This document shows, in pieces, positions 8,471 to 17,998 of a stretch of DNA of 64,000 bases. Below the pieces are notes generated by a model. It searched no databases, had not been told where the DNA came from, and saw only the letters and a list, made by a program, of their open reading frames with translations. Numbering within the stretch: the stretch's first letter is position 1; each line of letters begins with the position of its first letter. Source of the DNA: Streptomyces sp. rh34 (GTDB taxonomy: Bacteria > Actinomycetota > Actinomycetes > Streptomycetales > Streptomycetaceae); contig NZ_NTGZ01000009.1 of assembly GCF_002551245.1 (NCBI RefSeq), positions 1 through 64,000 on the forward strand, given 5' to 3'. A program made the position numbers and the translations under genes.

Positions 8471-9811
8471 TCAGCTGACCGACGCCTCACTGCCGCCGTC
8501 CGGCATGTGCGGTTCGATGGCGCGCTTGCGGAGCCCGGCATCGTCCGGCTCGTTCTGCGCCTGTAGCTCTGGTTGCTCAACCCTGGTCAGGGCAAGGGCG
8601 AACAGTGCCGTGCCCACCACTGCGACCACAGCACAGCCCACCAGGACCGGGCGTAGGCCGAACAGGATGCCCAGTGGGCCGGCTACGGCGAAGCCGACCG
8701 GCTGGGCGATCTCCGAGGCCATCAGGTCGAAGGCGGCCACCCGGCCGAGTACCGCGCTCGGCACGGCTCGCTGCATGAGGGTCTGGAAGAACACTCCTTG
8801 CAGGCCGATCGCGCAGCCGGAGAGCAGTGCGGCACCCGCCACCACCGCCGTCGGCACGCCGGAGCCGAGAGCCAACGCTTCGAAGACGATCAGCGGTGGC
8901 AGCCACGCCATGAAGACCACCGGCCGCTTCGGCTTGATCCGCCCGGCGGTGAACTGCGCACAGACCACGCCGATGGTCATGCAGGTGCCGATGACACCCC
9001 AAGCTGCGGGACCGCCCAGATGGGTGTCGGCCACCAGCGGGCCGAGGACCGCGAGGGGAGCCAACAGGACCAGCGAGAACAACGTCCACTGCAAGGTCAG
9101 CAGCCATAGCCAGGGGCGCATTCGAAACTCACGCCATCCTTCACCCAGCTGCGCGAGCGTCCCGCCCTTGCGATCCGGCTCGGCTCCGCTCCCAGCGGGG
9201 ATCCTGGCGAATATGAGGCAAAGAGTAACGAAGAACATCAGCACGCTCTCCACCAGGAAAGCGGCTCCCGAACCGTACACCGCCACGACCACTCCTGCCG
9301 ACGCAGGGGCCGCCGTCCAAGCCAGCGAGGAAAAGGTGCCGACCAACGCATTGGCCTCGTCCAGGTCCTCTTTCGCAACGATGTCCGGCATGATCGCCGT
9401 GCTGGCCGGACCGAATAGCGCGTCAGCGCCGCCGTATACGACTGCCAGAGCGAAGAACCAGCCGAGGGTCGCAGTATGCGTGAGTAGTCCCACGGCCAAG
9501 GTCGCCGCCGCGACCAGGCGTACGATCGACGAAGCGATGAGCAACGCGGCACGCGGAAAGCGGTCCGCCGCGACGCCGGCAAACAGCGACAGGACGAGCG
9601 AAACCGCCGCCTGAACTCCGAGGACAAGGCCGAGGTCACTCACAGAACCAGTGGTGTGGAGGATACCGAAGCTCTCCGCAACCGGCAGGAATCCGTTGGC
9701 CATGCTGGAGCCCAGCCGGGCGGCCAATAAGCAGGTGAAGTGCCGGTCAGTCAGCAGCCGTCTGCGTTTGCCTCGACGTTCTCGTTCGCCGGATACCACT
9801 ACATCGCTCAT
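8471..9811 (-). CDS. MFS transporter, probable exporter of the cluster product
   Basis: 446 aa with about 12 hydrophobic segments and a central charged loop (PDRKGG). The N-terminal half has a VAADRFPRAALL loop typical of the second-loop MFS signature in the MFS_3 / enterobactin-exporter-like group. The C-terminus is a short hydrophilic tail ending in a Ser/Glu-rich segment. It lies between the MbtH and aminotransferase genes in the same direction, which supports export and self-protection. The start ATG 9811 follows GGAAAGAGG. The substrate is inferred from context only. Confidence 0.88.
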   Translation of the reverse strand: MSDVVVSGERERRGKRRRLLTDRHFTCLLAARLGSSMANGFLPVAESFGILHTTGSVSDLGLVLGVQAAVSLVLSLFAGVAADRFPRAALLIASSIVRLVAAATLAVGLLTHTATLGWFFALAVVYGGADALFGPASTAIMPDIVAKEDLDEANALVGTFSSLAWTAAPASAGVVVAVYGSGAAFLVESVLMFFVTLCLIFARIPAGSGAEPDRKGGTLAQLGEGWREFRMRPWLWLLTLQWTLFSLVLLAPLAVLGPLVADTHLGGPAAWGVIGTCMTIGVVCAQFTAGRIKPKRPVVFMAWLPPLIVFEALALGSGVPTAVVAGAALLSGCAIGLQGVFFQTLMQRAVPSAVLGRVAAFDLMASEIAQPVGFAVAGPLGILFGLRPVLVGCAVVAVVGTALFALALTRVEQPELQAQNEPDDAGLRKRAIEPHMPDGGSEASVS

Positions 9812-9911
9812 TGCGCCTCTTTCCGCGCGTGCTGGTTTCAGGCCCCGGCACGAGGGCTGGGTGATGGCTTCTTTGGGTCCGGTCGGGCGGCGGTGCCACG
9901 CCGAGGTGCCC

Positions 9912-10121
9912 TCAAGTGGTTGTCGCCTCGGCCAGGGACCTGGGCCGCATGTCCGTCCAGTTCCGTTTCACGTACTCCAGGCAGTCCTCTCGCCCGGCTT
10001 CGCCGTGCACTACGGTCCAGCCCTTGGGCACAGTGATGGCGGCGGGCCACAGCGAGTGTTGTCCCTCAGCATTGACCAGCACCAGGTACACGCCGTCCTG
10101 GTCCTCGAATGGATTCGCCAC
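9912..10121 (-). CDS. MbtH-like protein
   Basis: About 69 aa. I chose GTG 10121 because it gives the canonical start ANPFEDQDG and has AGGAGA nine bases upstream; a longer frame to 10190 would overlap the C-domain gene. All signature blocks are present: [26 protein letters not shown] and RPRSL. MbtH proteins bind A domains and raise their solubility and activity, so one or more of the four A domains here probably needs it. It sits 46 bp after the free C-domain gene. Confidence 0.95.
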   Translation of the reverse strand: MANPFEDQDGVYLVLVNAEGQHSLWPAAITVPKGWTVVHGEAGREDCLEYVKRNWTDMRPRSLAEATTT

Positions 10122-10167
10122 TGCTTTCACTCTCCTAGGTAAGTTGTCATCATTCGTCAGCGGCCGC

Positions 10168-11523
10168 TCAACTCGATATGCGTGCCGCATTCATGGGCAG
10201 GTCGACTGTGCTGATCGGTGCATCCGGGTCCGCGGCAAGGGCGGCCAGCATCCGCCGGTAACCGTCGGCCACGTGCTGCGCGGTCTCCCGCTCGAACATG
10301 TCGAGCTGGTACTCCAGGAACACATCCACCCCGGCGGGCTCCTTGCCCGGGCCGAAGTTCTCCCGCAGGCTCAACGCCAAGTCGAACATGGAGCTGCCGC
10401 CGTCGATTTCCACAGGCACGTCGGTCAATCCGTCGAACGTGAGCCCGGCGTCCGCGTCGCTCTCCAGGGTGAGCATGACCTGGAAAAGCGGGTGACGGGT
10501 CCGCGAGCGGGGAGGATTGAGTGCCGTGACCAGGCGATCGAAGGGGATGTCCTGGTTGTCGTAGGCATCAAGGGCGACGGTCTGGACCCGCTTGACCAGG
10601 TCTCGCGGTCTCGGGTCGCCGGACACGTCAACGCGGAATACCAGCATATTGACGAAGTACCCGATGAGATCGGTCAGCGCATCATCCATGCGGCCGGCCA
10701 CGGGTGAGCCGATCGGAATGTCGGTGCCCGCACCGAGCTTGCTCAGCAGCGCCGCGAACCCGGCCTGCAATACCATGAACATGGTCGCGTTCTCGGTGCG
10801 GGCGACCTCGACCAGTGCCGCATGCAGATCGGCGTCGAGGGTGAACTCGATCGTGCCCCCGGCGAAGTCGGACATCGGTCGGCGCGGGTAGTCCGCCGGC
10901 AAGCGCAGTTCCTGGGGCATGCCGTCGAGCACCGAACGCCAGTGCGCGAGCTGTCTCGACGCCAGGCTGTCCGGATCGTCCTCGCGGCCCAGCAACTGCC
11001 TGTGCCAGAGCGTGTAGTCGGCGTACTGGACAGGCAGCGGCGGCATAATCGGCTCGGCACCACGGCGCCTCGCCTCGTAGGCCCGGGCGAGGTCTCGGGT
11101 GAGCGGCCCCAACGACCAGCCATCGCTGACGATGTGGTGCATCGAGATGAGCAGCACGTGCTCCTGCGGCCCCAGTGCGAACAGCCATGCCCGAAGGGGC
11201 AGATCGCGCACAAGGTCGAACGGGCGTTCCGAGCACTCGTGCATCGCCTGATGCAGCTCTTCCTCGGCAAGCTCCTCGTACTCCAGTCTCACCGCGCATT
11301 CCGAGATATCCAGGACAACCTGGTGCGGCATGCCCGCACAGTCCCGGATGACCGTGCGCAGCGATTCATGTCGCCGCACGACGTCTCGCAATGCCTCCTC
11401 CAGGGCTGTGCTGTCCAGCTGCCCCGTCAGCCGCGAAGCGAGCTGCATGGTGTACATCGAACTGCCCGGATTCATCTGATGGATGAACCACAGTCCGAGT
11501 TGCCCGAACGACAGAGGGATCAC
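10168..11523 (-). CDS. Free-standing NRPS condensation domain
   Basis: 451 aa that comprise only a C domain: an opening segment with SFGQLGLWF, active site HHIVSDGWS near 129, then the latch region with [14 protein letters not shown]. There are no A or PCP motifs before the stop. It may work in trans between carrier proteins, or, in the absence of a thioesterase, release the chain onto a free amine as VibH-type domains do. GTG 11523 follows a GGGGA sequence. The 269 bp between it and the upstream NRPS gene hold no gene and could contain a promoter, so this may begin a second transcript. Confidence 0.92.
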   Translation of the reverse strand: MIPLSFGQLGLWFIHQMNPGSSMYTMQLASRLTGQLDSTALEEALRDVVRRHESLRTVIRDCAGMPHQVVLDISECAVRLEYEELAEEELHQAMHECSERPFDLVRDLPLRAWLFALGPQEHVLLISMHHIVSDGWSLGPLTRDLARAYEARRRGAEPIMPPLPVQYADYTLWHRQLLGREDDPDSLASRQLAHWRSVLDGMPQELRLPADYPRRPMSDFAGGTIEFTLDADLHAALVEVARTENATMFMVLQAGFAALLSKLGAGTDIPIGSPVAGRMDDALTDLIGYFVNMLVFRVDVSGDPRPRDLVKRVQTVALDAYDNQDIPFDRLVTALNPPRSRTRHPLFQVMLTLESDADAGLTFDGLTDVPVEIDGGSSMFDLALSLRENFGPGKEPAGVDVFLEYQLDMFERETAQHVADGYRRMLAALAADPDAPISTVDLPMNAARISS

Positions 11524-11792
11524 GACTGGTCCCCAATGATGTTGGCGGTACGGGAGGATCGGATGTGGCTGATGGCGCTTTGCCCTTGATGGCTCAGGAG
11601 GAAGGATCGCCCGGTCCTCCGGGACGCTCCGACGGCTGATTGAGCGCTACGGGCATCGCTGGTGACCCAACAGGCGACGTTCGCCCCTCGGTTCGATCGG
11701 TCACGCATACGGCTTGACACAGTCATGGAGATCCCTACTGCTCTGTGCGGTCCCAGCCGCCCACACGGAAGTCATCCGGCGCCCGCCGTGGG

Positions 11793-14700
11793 TCAGCGGA
11801 CCATCGGGAGGAGTGCCGGCCGGGTGATGACGGCGATCTGACCGGAGTCGATCTGCGCCGCGAGCAACGCCGCGGTGGGCGCCTGGAACAGGGCCTTGAT
11901 ACCGATCTCCACACCCATGACACTGCGGATCCGGCTCAGCAGACGCACCGCGTGCAGAGACTGGCCGCCGAGTTCGAAGAAGCTCTCGTCCACGCCGACC
12001 CCAGCAAGGTCCAGCACCTCGCTGATCAGCCTGCACAGTTGCTGCTCACGCCCGGTGCCCGGGCTGCGGTCGGTGACGGATGCACGATCATCCGGAGCAG
12101 GCAGGTTACGCCGGTCCACCTTGCCGTTCGTGGTCAACGGCAGGTTCTGCAAGCGCACCACGGCAGACGGGAGCATGTAACCGGGCAGCTGTGACGCGGC
12201 GTGGGCGAGGATCTCCTCGTCGGGCGCCTGGGCCACCACGTAGGCGACGATGTGCCGCAGCCCCGGTCTGTCTTCGCGTACCACCACGGCGGTCTGTTCC
12301 ACATCTGGGTGCGCTGCGATCACGTTCTCGATCTCGCCGAGCTCGATCCGGAAGCCGTTCATCTTGACCTGGTCGTCCCGGCGCCCGACGAACTCAAGAT
12401 TCCCGTCGTCACGCCGACGGGCCCGATCTCCGGTGCGATACATCCGCCCCCCGGCCGGGCCGAAGGGGCTGGCAACGAACCTGGCCGCAGTGAGGTCGGG
12501 TCGGCCGAGATATGCGCGGGCCAGCCCAGCGCCGCCCAGGTACAGCTCGCCCGCCACACCCACCGGCAGCGGCCGCAGGCCCTCGTCCAGAACAAAGATC
12601 TGGGTGTCGGCGATCGGCCGGCCGATGGGTGGCGGTTCGTTCCCCTCGTTCCCCGTCAGCGGGCCGATCAGCGTTGCGCACACCGTGGCCTCGGTAGGCC
12701 CGTAAGCGTTGAACATATGGCAACGCCCGGACCAGCGTGCGGCGAGGTCGGCGGTCAGGCTTTCCCCGGCTACCACGATGGTCAGGTCCGCGGGCAGATC
12801 CTCGTCGGGGGAAAGCGAGGCGAGTACCGAGGGCGGCAGGGTCACGTGCGTCACGGTCTCCCGGACAAGCACTGCTTCGAACGAGCCCCCGACGAAGTCG
12901 TGAAGACCCGGGACGAACACCGCCGTGGCGCCGCTGAGCAGGGCCATGCAGAGCTCCGAGACGGAGGCGTCGAAACTTGGACTGGCGAATTGCAGGACCC
13001 TGCTGCCGGACCGTACGCCGAATGCCTCGATCTGCGCGCCGGACAGCCCAGCGAGGCCCTCGTGCGTGACCGTCACGCCCTTCGGTGTCCCGGTCGAACC
13101 GGAGGTGTAAATGACGTATGCCGGGTGCGCGAGGGTGAGGGGGTGCGACCGCTGTGCGTCGGAGAGGTTCGACGCGTCCGCGTCCGTGTCACGCCCGGTC
13201 TGCTCTTCGTCGAGGACCAGGATCGGCGTCGTCCAGGGCTGGGCCGTGGCGCCGGCGGCATCGGTCAGCAGCAGGGCGGGACGCGCGTCGCCGACGATGT
13301 ACTCGATTCGCTTGGTCGGACAGGCCGGGTCGAGCGGTAGGAACGCGGCACCCGCCTTGCTGATCGCGAGGATGGCCAGGACGAGGAGCGGGCCGCTGGG
13401 CAACGCGACCCCCACCAGCTCCTCGGGTCCCGTTCCGCGGGCGATCAGAGCTCTGGCAAGCCGGTTGGCCCGCTCGTTGAGTTGTCGGTAGCTCCACCGC
13501 AATGCGCCGCAGGAGACCGCGCATGCGTCGGGGCGCCGCGCGACCTGGGCCTCGAAGAGCGAGGGGAGGACGACGGGATCGTATGGTGCGCCGTCTCCGC
13601 TCTGCTGCGCTACCAGCAGAGCGTGCTCCTCCTTCGACACCAGTGGAATCTCGCACAGCGGTCGGTTCGGCGAGCGGACCGCGTTGGCGAGGAAGGTGGT
13701 GTAGTGCGTTGCGATGCGGCGGATCGCCTCCGGCGCGAACAGGTCGGTCGCGTACTCGATTTCCGCTTCGAGTCGGCCGTCCCGCTCAACGACCTCGATA
13801 CTCAGGTCGAGTTTGCTGACGGTACGCGGTGGCGGTGCGGCCCCCTCGATCGTCAGTCCCGCGACGTGTACGGACTCCTCAAGCGCCTCGTCGTAGATGA
13901 ATGCCGTCTGGAACAGCGGATTGCGGCTCGGGTCGCGTGGCGGACGAAGTCGCTCGATGACGTTCTCGATCGGCGCTTCCTGATAGGCGAGACCTTCGAT
14001 GGAAGCCCGGCGTGTCTGGTTGACCAGTCCGTGGAAGGTCTGATCTCGCTCTGGACGTACCCGGAGGGCCAGGACATTGACGAACATGCCGATCATTTCC
14101 TCGGTGCCCGGCTCGGTCCGACCGGCCATGGGGGTGCCCACCAGCAGGTCCTCTTGGCCTGCGTAGCGGCCGAGAACGGCAGCCCAGCCGGCGAGCATGA
14201 CCACGTAGGGGGTGACGCTCCAGCGGCGGGCCGTCTCCGCGAGTTCGACGCCCAGCGAAGCCGGAAAGGTGAAGGAGTGGCTGGCGCCATGGAAGCTCAT
14301 GCGTGAGGGGCGCTGGTAATCGGTGGGCAGTTCAAGTGCGAAGGGCGCGTCCCCGAGCTGGGTACACCAGTGCTCGACCTGACTGGTCAACAGGCCCTCG
14401 TCGAGCGAGCGACGTTGCTCAACGGCGTACTGCCCGTAGGTGAAAGGCAGCACGGGAAGCGCGGGTGTGCGGCCCTCGGCCCCCGCGGCAAGAAGTTCGA
14501 CAAGCTCCTGGACCAGCACGCCGGCCGAGACTCCGTCGAAGATCAGGTGATGTATGTCCACCAGCAGGCGGTGATCCGCGGGACCGAGGCGGTACAAACC
14601 GAACCGCACGAGCGGCCCATGCGAGAGGTCGAACGGAGCTGCCGTCGCGGCGCTCACCCGCTCAGTCATCTCCTGCTCCGAGGCCACATCCTGTGGATCG

Positions 14701-14996
14701 AGTCTTACGGGGCGAGCGGGGACGACGACGAACCGGGGCGAGCCAGACGCGATGGACACCACAGAGTGCAGCACTTCGTGCCGTTCAACGATATGGGTCA
14801 GAGCCACCTCGAGCAGCCCAGGGTCCAGCTCGCCGCGCAGGGCGAACACCACCGGGGTCCCGTAGTGCGAGCCCGCATCGGCGAGCTGCTCGGAGACCCA
14901 GATCCGCTCCTGTGCCAGGGAAAGGGGGAAATCCCTGTCAACGCGGCGGTCCTGGCCGTCTTTCGGTTGCATCGCAGAGTCTTGGGTAGTCGACAC
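11793..14996 (-). CDS. NRPS module C-A-PCP with a tyrosine-like specificity code
   Basis: About 1067 aa. I prefer GTG 14996, with GGAG seven bases upstream; a TTG at 15065 overlapping the dioxygenase stop would add 23 residues. The C domain (about 25-445) has HHLIFDG near 149. The A domain has YTSGSTGTPKGV near 629. The PCP near 1010 has FFELGGQSLHAVRLL. The hand-extracted pocket is D A S T V A A V C K, which from memory equals one of the published tyrosine codes and is close to phenylalanine codes. It therefore probably adds Tyr or a related aromatic residue. The C domain ahead of it would accept the upstream donor. No epimerase or methyltransferase is inserted. Confidence 0.93.
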   Translation of the reverse strand: MSTTQDSAMQPKDGQDRRVDRDFPLSLAQERIWVSEQLADAGSHYGTPVVFALRGELDPGLLEVALTHIVERHEVLHSVVSIASGSPRFVVVPARPVRLDPQDVASEQEMTERVSAATAAPFDLSHGPLVRFGLYRLGPADHRLLVDIHHLIFDGVSAGVLVQELVELLAAGAEGRTPALPVLPFTYGQYAVEQRRSLDEGLLTSQVEHWCTQLGDAPFALELPTDYQRPSRMSFHGASHSFTFPASLGVELAETARRWSVTPYVVMLAGWAAVLGRYAGQEDLLVGTPMAGRTEPGTEEMIGMFVNVLALRVRPERDQTFHGLVNQTRRASIEGLAYQEAPIENVIERLRPPRDPSRNPLFQTAFIYDEALEESVHVAGLTIEGAAPPPRTVSKLDLSIEVVERDGRLEAEIEYATDLFAPEAIRRIATHYTTFLANAVRSPNRPLCEIPLVSKEEHALLVAQQSGDGAPYDPVVLPSLFEAQVARRPDACAVSCGALRWSYRQLNERANRLARALIARGTGPEELVGVALPSGPLLVLAILAISKAGAAFLPLDPACPTKRIEYIVGDARPALLLTDAAGATAQPWTTPILVLDEEQTGRDTDADASNLSDAQRSHPLTLAHPAYVIYTSGSTGTPKGVTVTHEGLAGLSGAQIEAFGVRSGSRVLQFASPSFDASVSELCMALLSGATAVFVPGLHDFVGGSFEAVLVRETVTHVTLPPSVLASLSPDEDLPADLTIVVAGESLTADLAARWSGRCHMFNAYGPTEATVCATLIGPLTGNEGNEPPPIGRPIADTQIFVLDEGLRPLPVGVAGELYLGGAGLARAYLGRPDLTAARFVASPFGPAGGRMYRTGDRARRRDDGNLEFVGRRDDQVKMNGFRIELGEIENVIAAHPDVEQTAVVVREDRPGLRHIVAYVVAQAPDEEILAHAASQLPGYMLPSAVVRLQNLPLTTNGKVDRRNLPAPDDRASVTDRSPGTGREQQLCRLISEVLDLAGVGVDESFFELGGQSLHAVRLLSRIRSVMGVEIGIKALFQAPTAALLAAQIDSGQIAVITRPALLPMVR

Positions 14997-15061
14997 TGAC
15001 GTCTCCCAGTCGTTTCCGGGCAGGGTCCGTCCGGCCGCGAGGGCCGAGGCGCTGTAGGTCG

Positions 15062-16093
15062 TCAATGGATCACTCGCGCGTCGTGGCTGATCCTGCGATC
15101 GCGCGACTTCCGCAGGTCGCGCGCCACGTTCAGCCTCTTGAGCCAGCGGTCCGTACCGTCGAAGCGGGCAGTGAATGGCACCCTGCCGTGCACGATCTTG
15201 TAGTTGTCCAGGAAGAGCAGTTCACCTGGTTCGAGCACGTGATCTCGTATGTTGCGATCGACCTCCGCGACGATGGCCTTCATTGCGCGGGCGCTGTCCG
15301 GGTCGGCGTATGCGTCCTCCATGAAGAAGGGATCGATGCGTAGATAGGGTGCTGCGCGGTCGCCGGAGAGGATGGCGACTCGGTCGGGCTTGCTGTCCTT
15401 GGCCATGATCCATTCATAGCTGCGCGAGAGCAGCTCGCGCTCGCGCGTCGAAATCGCCCGGTTGTCTTCGCCGTGGTGGGGCAGATGCGAGCGGTCGGGC
15501 TTGATCGGGTACCGCTCCTGACAGAGCAAGTCCCTGATCTCAACAGTGAGCTCGAGGTCGTCGACCGAGGCGAAGGTCGTTGCCACCCGGTCGTGGTTGC
15601 GTAGACAGGCCAGGCCGAGGTAGTCGGCCCGCAGCGGGTGGAACGCCTCCTCGGTGTGCCAGGTCAGCAGTTCTTCGCTGCCCGAGCCAAGCTGCTCGTT
15701 CTCGTGACCCTTGATCGGAAAGATGTCGTGCATGATCCGGCCGTCCTGCTGGGTCGCCCAGGCGATGGGGTCGCCCAGCAGGGATGCGCAGAGCATGAAG
15801 TACACCTCCGCGGGGAGCGTGGACGCCTGGCCAACGTGGGTACGCCAGTGCTCGGGAGTGGGCCCGACAGCAACGTCGTCGATCCGGAAGCCGCGGATGG
15901 ACAGCACGCCACCGGAAGCCTCCAGGCGGAACGCGTTCAACTCGGCCCGCAGCCGCTGCGGCAGTTCGTGTGCGTACACCGCGCACTGCCGGACGAACTC
16001 CGGGTCACTGATCGAGTGGAACTTCGCCGTGAGCGAAGCGAGTAATTCGTGGACTGTCTTCAACTCGATGTCCGAGAGTTCAATGCTCTGCAT
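15062..16093 (-). CDS. Fe(II)/2-oxoglutarate arginine 3-hydroxylase, VioC family
   Basis: 343 aa from ATG 16093 (AAGGA 12 bases upstream; a GTG at 16120 is an alternative). The iron ligands appear as WHTEEAF (His, Glu) and the distal His in IVHGRVPF. The 2-oxoglutarate-binding Arg lies in DRWLKRLNVARDL. Further blocks match VioC closely: HELPQRLR, WATQQDGR, PIKGHE and RADYLGL. VioC makes 3-hydroxy-L-arginine for capreomycidine; OrfP (streptolidine) and MppO (enduracididine) are relatives, so the exact outcome is uncertain. The following gene in the other direction of the operon is a VioD-like enzyme, which strongly favours the capreomycidine route. Confidence 0.92.
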   Translation of the reverse strand: MQSIELSDIELKTVHELLASLTAKFHSISDPEFVRQCAVYAHELPQRLRAELNAFRLEASGGVLSIRGFRIDDVAVGPTPEHWRTHVGQASTLPAEVYFMLCASLLGDPIAWATQQDGRIMHDIFPIKGHENEQLGSGSEELLTWHTEEAFHPLRADYLGLACLRNHDRVATTFASVDDLELTVEIRDLLCQERYPIKPDRSHLPHHGEDNRAISTRERELLSRSYEWIMAKDSKPDRVAILSGDRAAPYLRIDPFFMEDAYADPDSARAMKAIVAEVDRNIRDHVLEPGELLFLDNYKIVHGRVPFTARFDGTDRWLKRLNVARDLRKSRDRRISHDARVIH

Positions 16094-16116
16094 GTTCGTC
16101 AGGGTTCCTTTCCGCC

Positions 16117-17235
16117 TCACGGTTGGTGACTCGCGGCGAACTCAGCGCTCAAAATGTCCAGACCCTTGCTCAGTTGGCTGCGATCGCCGCCAAAACCGAG
16201 TCGGACGCGGCACGGGTGGTCGAAGGCCCGACCGGGGACGAGCAGTACGTTGCTGGTCTCTCCCAGCCGCCGGCAAAGCTCGGTCGTGTCCCGCCACGGG
16301 CGCAGTTGCGGGAACGCTGTCACTCCGCCGAGGGGCAGTGGGAGGTCGACACGATCCTCGTGTCGCGCGGCCCAGTCGGCCAGCAGACGCCGGTTCTCTG
16401 TGGCGTTCTTCAGCTTGGGAGCGATGAAGGCTTCTGCACGGCGTACGACGCGCAGCGCGATGAACTCGATCAGCGGAGAGAGGCTGAGGGTGATGCGGTC
16501 GCGCAGGTTGGTCATCGCCCGCAGAAGCTCCGGGTCGGCCATGCACCATCCGAAGCGCATGCCGGGTAGACCAAAAGCTTTTGAAAAGGTTCCGATCGAC
16601 ACAGTGCGCGGATAGGTCAGTCCGGGGTCCGGCAGCGGTGCGTCATCGTAGACCAGGTCCGTGAAAGCGCCGTCCCACAGGAGATAGGCGCCAACATTGT
16701 CAGCAATCTCAAGCAGGCGATGGAAACCAGGAAGGTCGAGTGTCGCGCCGGTCGGGTTGTGCGGAAAGTTGACCACAATAACCTTTGTGCGCGCAGTGAC
16801 GAGCCTCGCGAGTTCCTCCACGTCAGGCCGGAATGTGTCCTCCTCGCGCAGTCGCCAGCGCAGAACCTCGCACCCCATGGACTCTGCGACGGATACGTGC
16901 GAGTGGTAGGCCGGGTGCAGGGCGACGACTTGATCACCTGGCTCTAGGAGGGTCTGGAGCGCGACGTAGATAGCCTCGCTGGCGCCGTGCGTAAGCATCA
17001 CCCTGCGCGCGTCACCGTCCCCCCAGCGCGAGGCGATGGCCTCGCGCAGGTCGTCCCGGCCCAGGCACGGGCTGTCCCGGAAAACGATCTGGTCCACATC
17101 ACCGGGCTCGATGCCGGCGAGTTGTCGCACCTGTCCGAACGAGTAGTCAAGAACCCCGCTCGACCCTATGTCTATCGCAGCGTCATGGTAGTGGTCGCGC
17201 ATCCAGTCTTCGAGCAATGCCCCATCAAAATTCAT
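16117..17235 (-). CDS. Capreomycidine synthase-like PLP enzyme, VioD family
   Basis: 372 aa from ATG 17235, chosen for GGAG four bases upstream and because LEDWMRDHY then lines up with the VioD start. The PLP lysine lies in IGTFSKAFGLPGMR. The family-specific block DIGSSGVLDYSFGQVR and FRDSPCLG closely resemble VioD, which cyclises 3-hydroxyarginine to (2S,3R)-capreomycidine. NFPHNPTG and LLWDGAFTDLVYDD complete the aminotransferase class I core. OrfR of streptothricin pathways is the nearest alternative. It is the first gene of the NRPS series and ends 24 bp before the hydroxylase start. Upstream are broken genes, so its promoter must lie within 17.24-17.5 kb. Confidence 0.92.
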   Translation of the reverse strand: MNFDGALLEDWMRDHYHDAAIDIGSSGVLDYSFGQVRQLAGIEPGDVDQIVFRDSPCLGRDDLREAIASRWGDGDARRVMLTHGASEAIYVALQTLLEPGDQVVALHPAYHSHVSVAESMGCEVLRWRLREEDTFRPDVEELARLVTARTKVIVVNFPHNPTGATLDLPGFHRLLEIADNVGAYLLWDGAFTDLVYDDAPLPDPGLTYPRTVSIGTFSKAFGLPGMRFGWCMADPELLRAMTNLRDRITLSLSPLIEFIALRVVRRAEAFIAPKLKNATENRRLLADWAARHEDRVDLPLPLGGVTAFPQLRPWRDTTELCRRLGETSNVLLVPGRAFDHPCRVRLGFGGDRSQLSKGLDILSAEFAASHQP

Positions 17236-17489
17236 CGTTCTCCAGAACCTTGTCCGCGCGACCCGAGAACCGCGACCCCATCCAGAGATCACAAGAGGTA
17301 AGTAGATTCAGTCCGCCAGAGATGCCGATCTCGCGTTTCTGGTCCAATGCCTGTGATTCCTCAAACTCCCAGATCGAGGGTGTGAGGTCTTCTGTGGAGC
17401 AATGTATGCCCTCTCCGATATGGGAAGTTGACAGATATTGCCCGCTGCGGGATCTGCGTTGCTGCCCATGCGGCTGTGCGTGCAGTTGC

Positions 17490-17781
17490 AGGCTGCTTGC
17501 GCGGCAGTTCAAGCCGCCGGTCGTTGACCTGCTCGGTCTCCCAGGGCGACTCGGACAGGAAGAACTGCAGCCGCTGCGCCCCCGGGCATCCCCGCGCCGG
17601 CGACCGGCTCCGCCGCTTCCAAGCAGGTGATCGCCTGGTTCCGCTCCCGCGGCGCCGGCAGCCCGGTCAGGTACTCACGAAATCCCCGCCGCTGGGCCCG
17701 GCCGAGGAAGAGGTCACCGAACCGGGCCGCGTATTCCTCCAACGGCCCCGGCGCAGGCCGACACGGACGGCGAGCAGTCAA
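17490..17781 (-). pseudogene. IS701-type transposase, N-terminal fragment with frameshift
   Basis: One frame reads FGDLFLGRAQRRGFREYL followed by PRERN and EAAEPVAGA. A neighbouring frame continues with QRLQFFLSESPWETEQVNDR. Together these are the start of an IS701-family transposase interrupted by a frameshift at about 17.57 kb, and the rest is missing. It lies just upstream of the capreomycidine synthase gene and downstream of a C-domain scrap. The insertion probably helped delete part of the cluster. Confidence 0.65.
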
Positions 17782-17876
17782 CGTGAGCCATCACCAAGCC
17801 GGTTGACTCCTGCCACCGGCCTTCGACCAGTCCGACCTGCCGCAACCCACACCATCGCCGGATTTGACGGACTACC

Positions 17877-17996
17877 GCCGTCGTCCCGTCGGAAAGCCGC
17901 TGTGCGCAGCAACGGTGCCCGACCGAGGTCGAACGGGCGGTCCGCCAGTTGCCGCACGGCATCAAGGAGCTCCCCTTCGGCCGGGGCGCATGCCAC
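17877..17996 (-). pseudogene. Fragment of an NRPS condensation domain
   Basis: A 40-residue stretch reads ELLDAVRQLADRPFDLGR then APLLRTAAFRRDDG. PFDLGR.PLLR is core C2 of condensation domains. No HHxxxDG follows; the frame passes into unrelated sequence and then the IS701 relic. It sits only 2 bp beyond the P450 stop. I take it as the remnant of a further C domain or module lost from this cluster. Confidence 0.55.
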
Positions 17997-17998
17997 AT

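Noticed and set aside
9912..10190. 92-aa version of the MbtH protein
   Set aside because: The longer start overlaps the C-domain gene and adds residues not found in the family; GTG 10121 has a proper ribosome site.
17225..17512. 95-aa reverse ORF upstream of the capreomycidine synthase
   Set aside because: Overlaps the start of that gene in another frame, has no ribosome site, and part lies in the IS701 relic.
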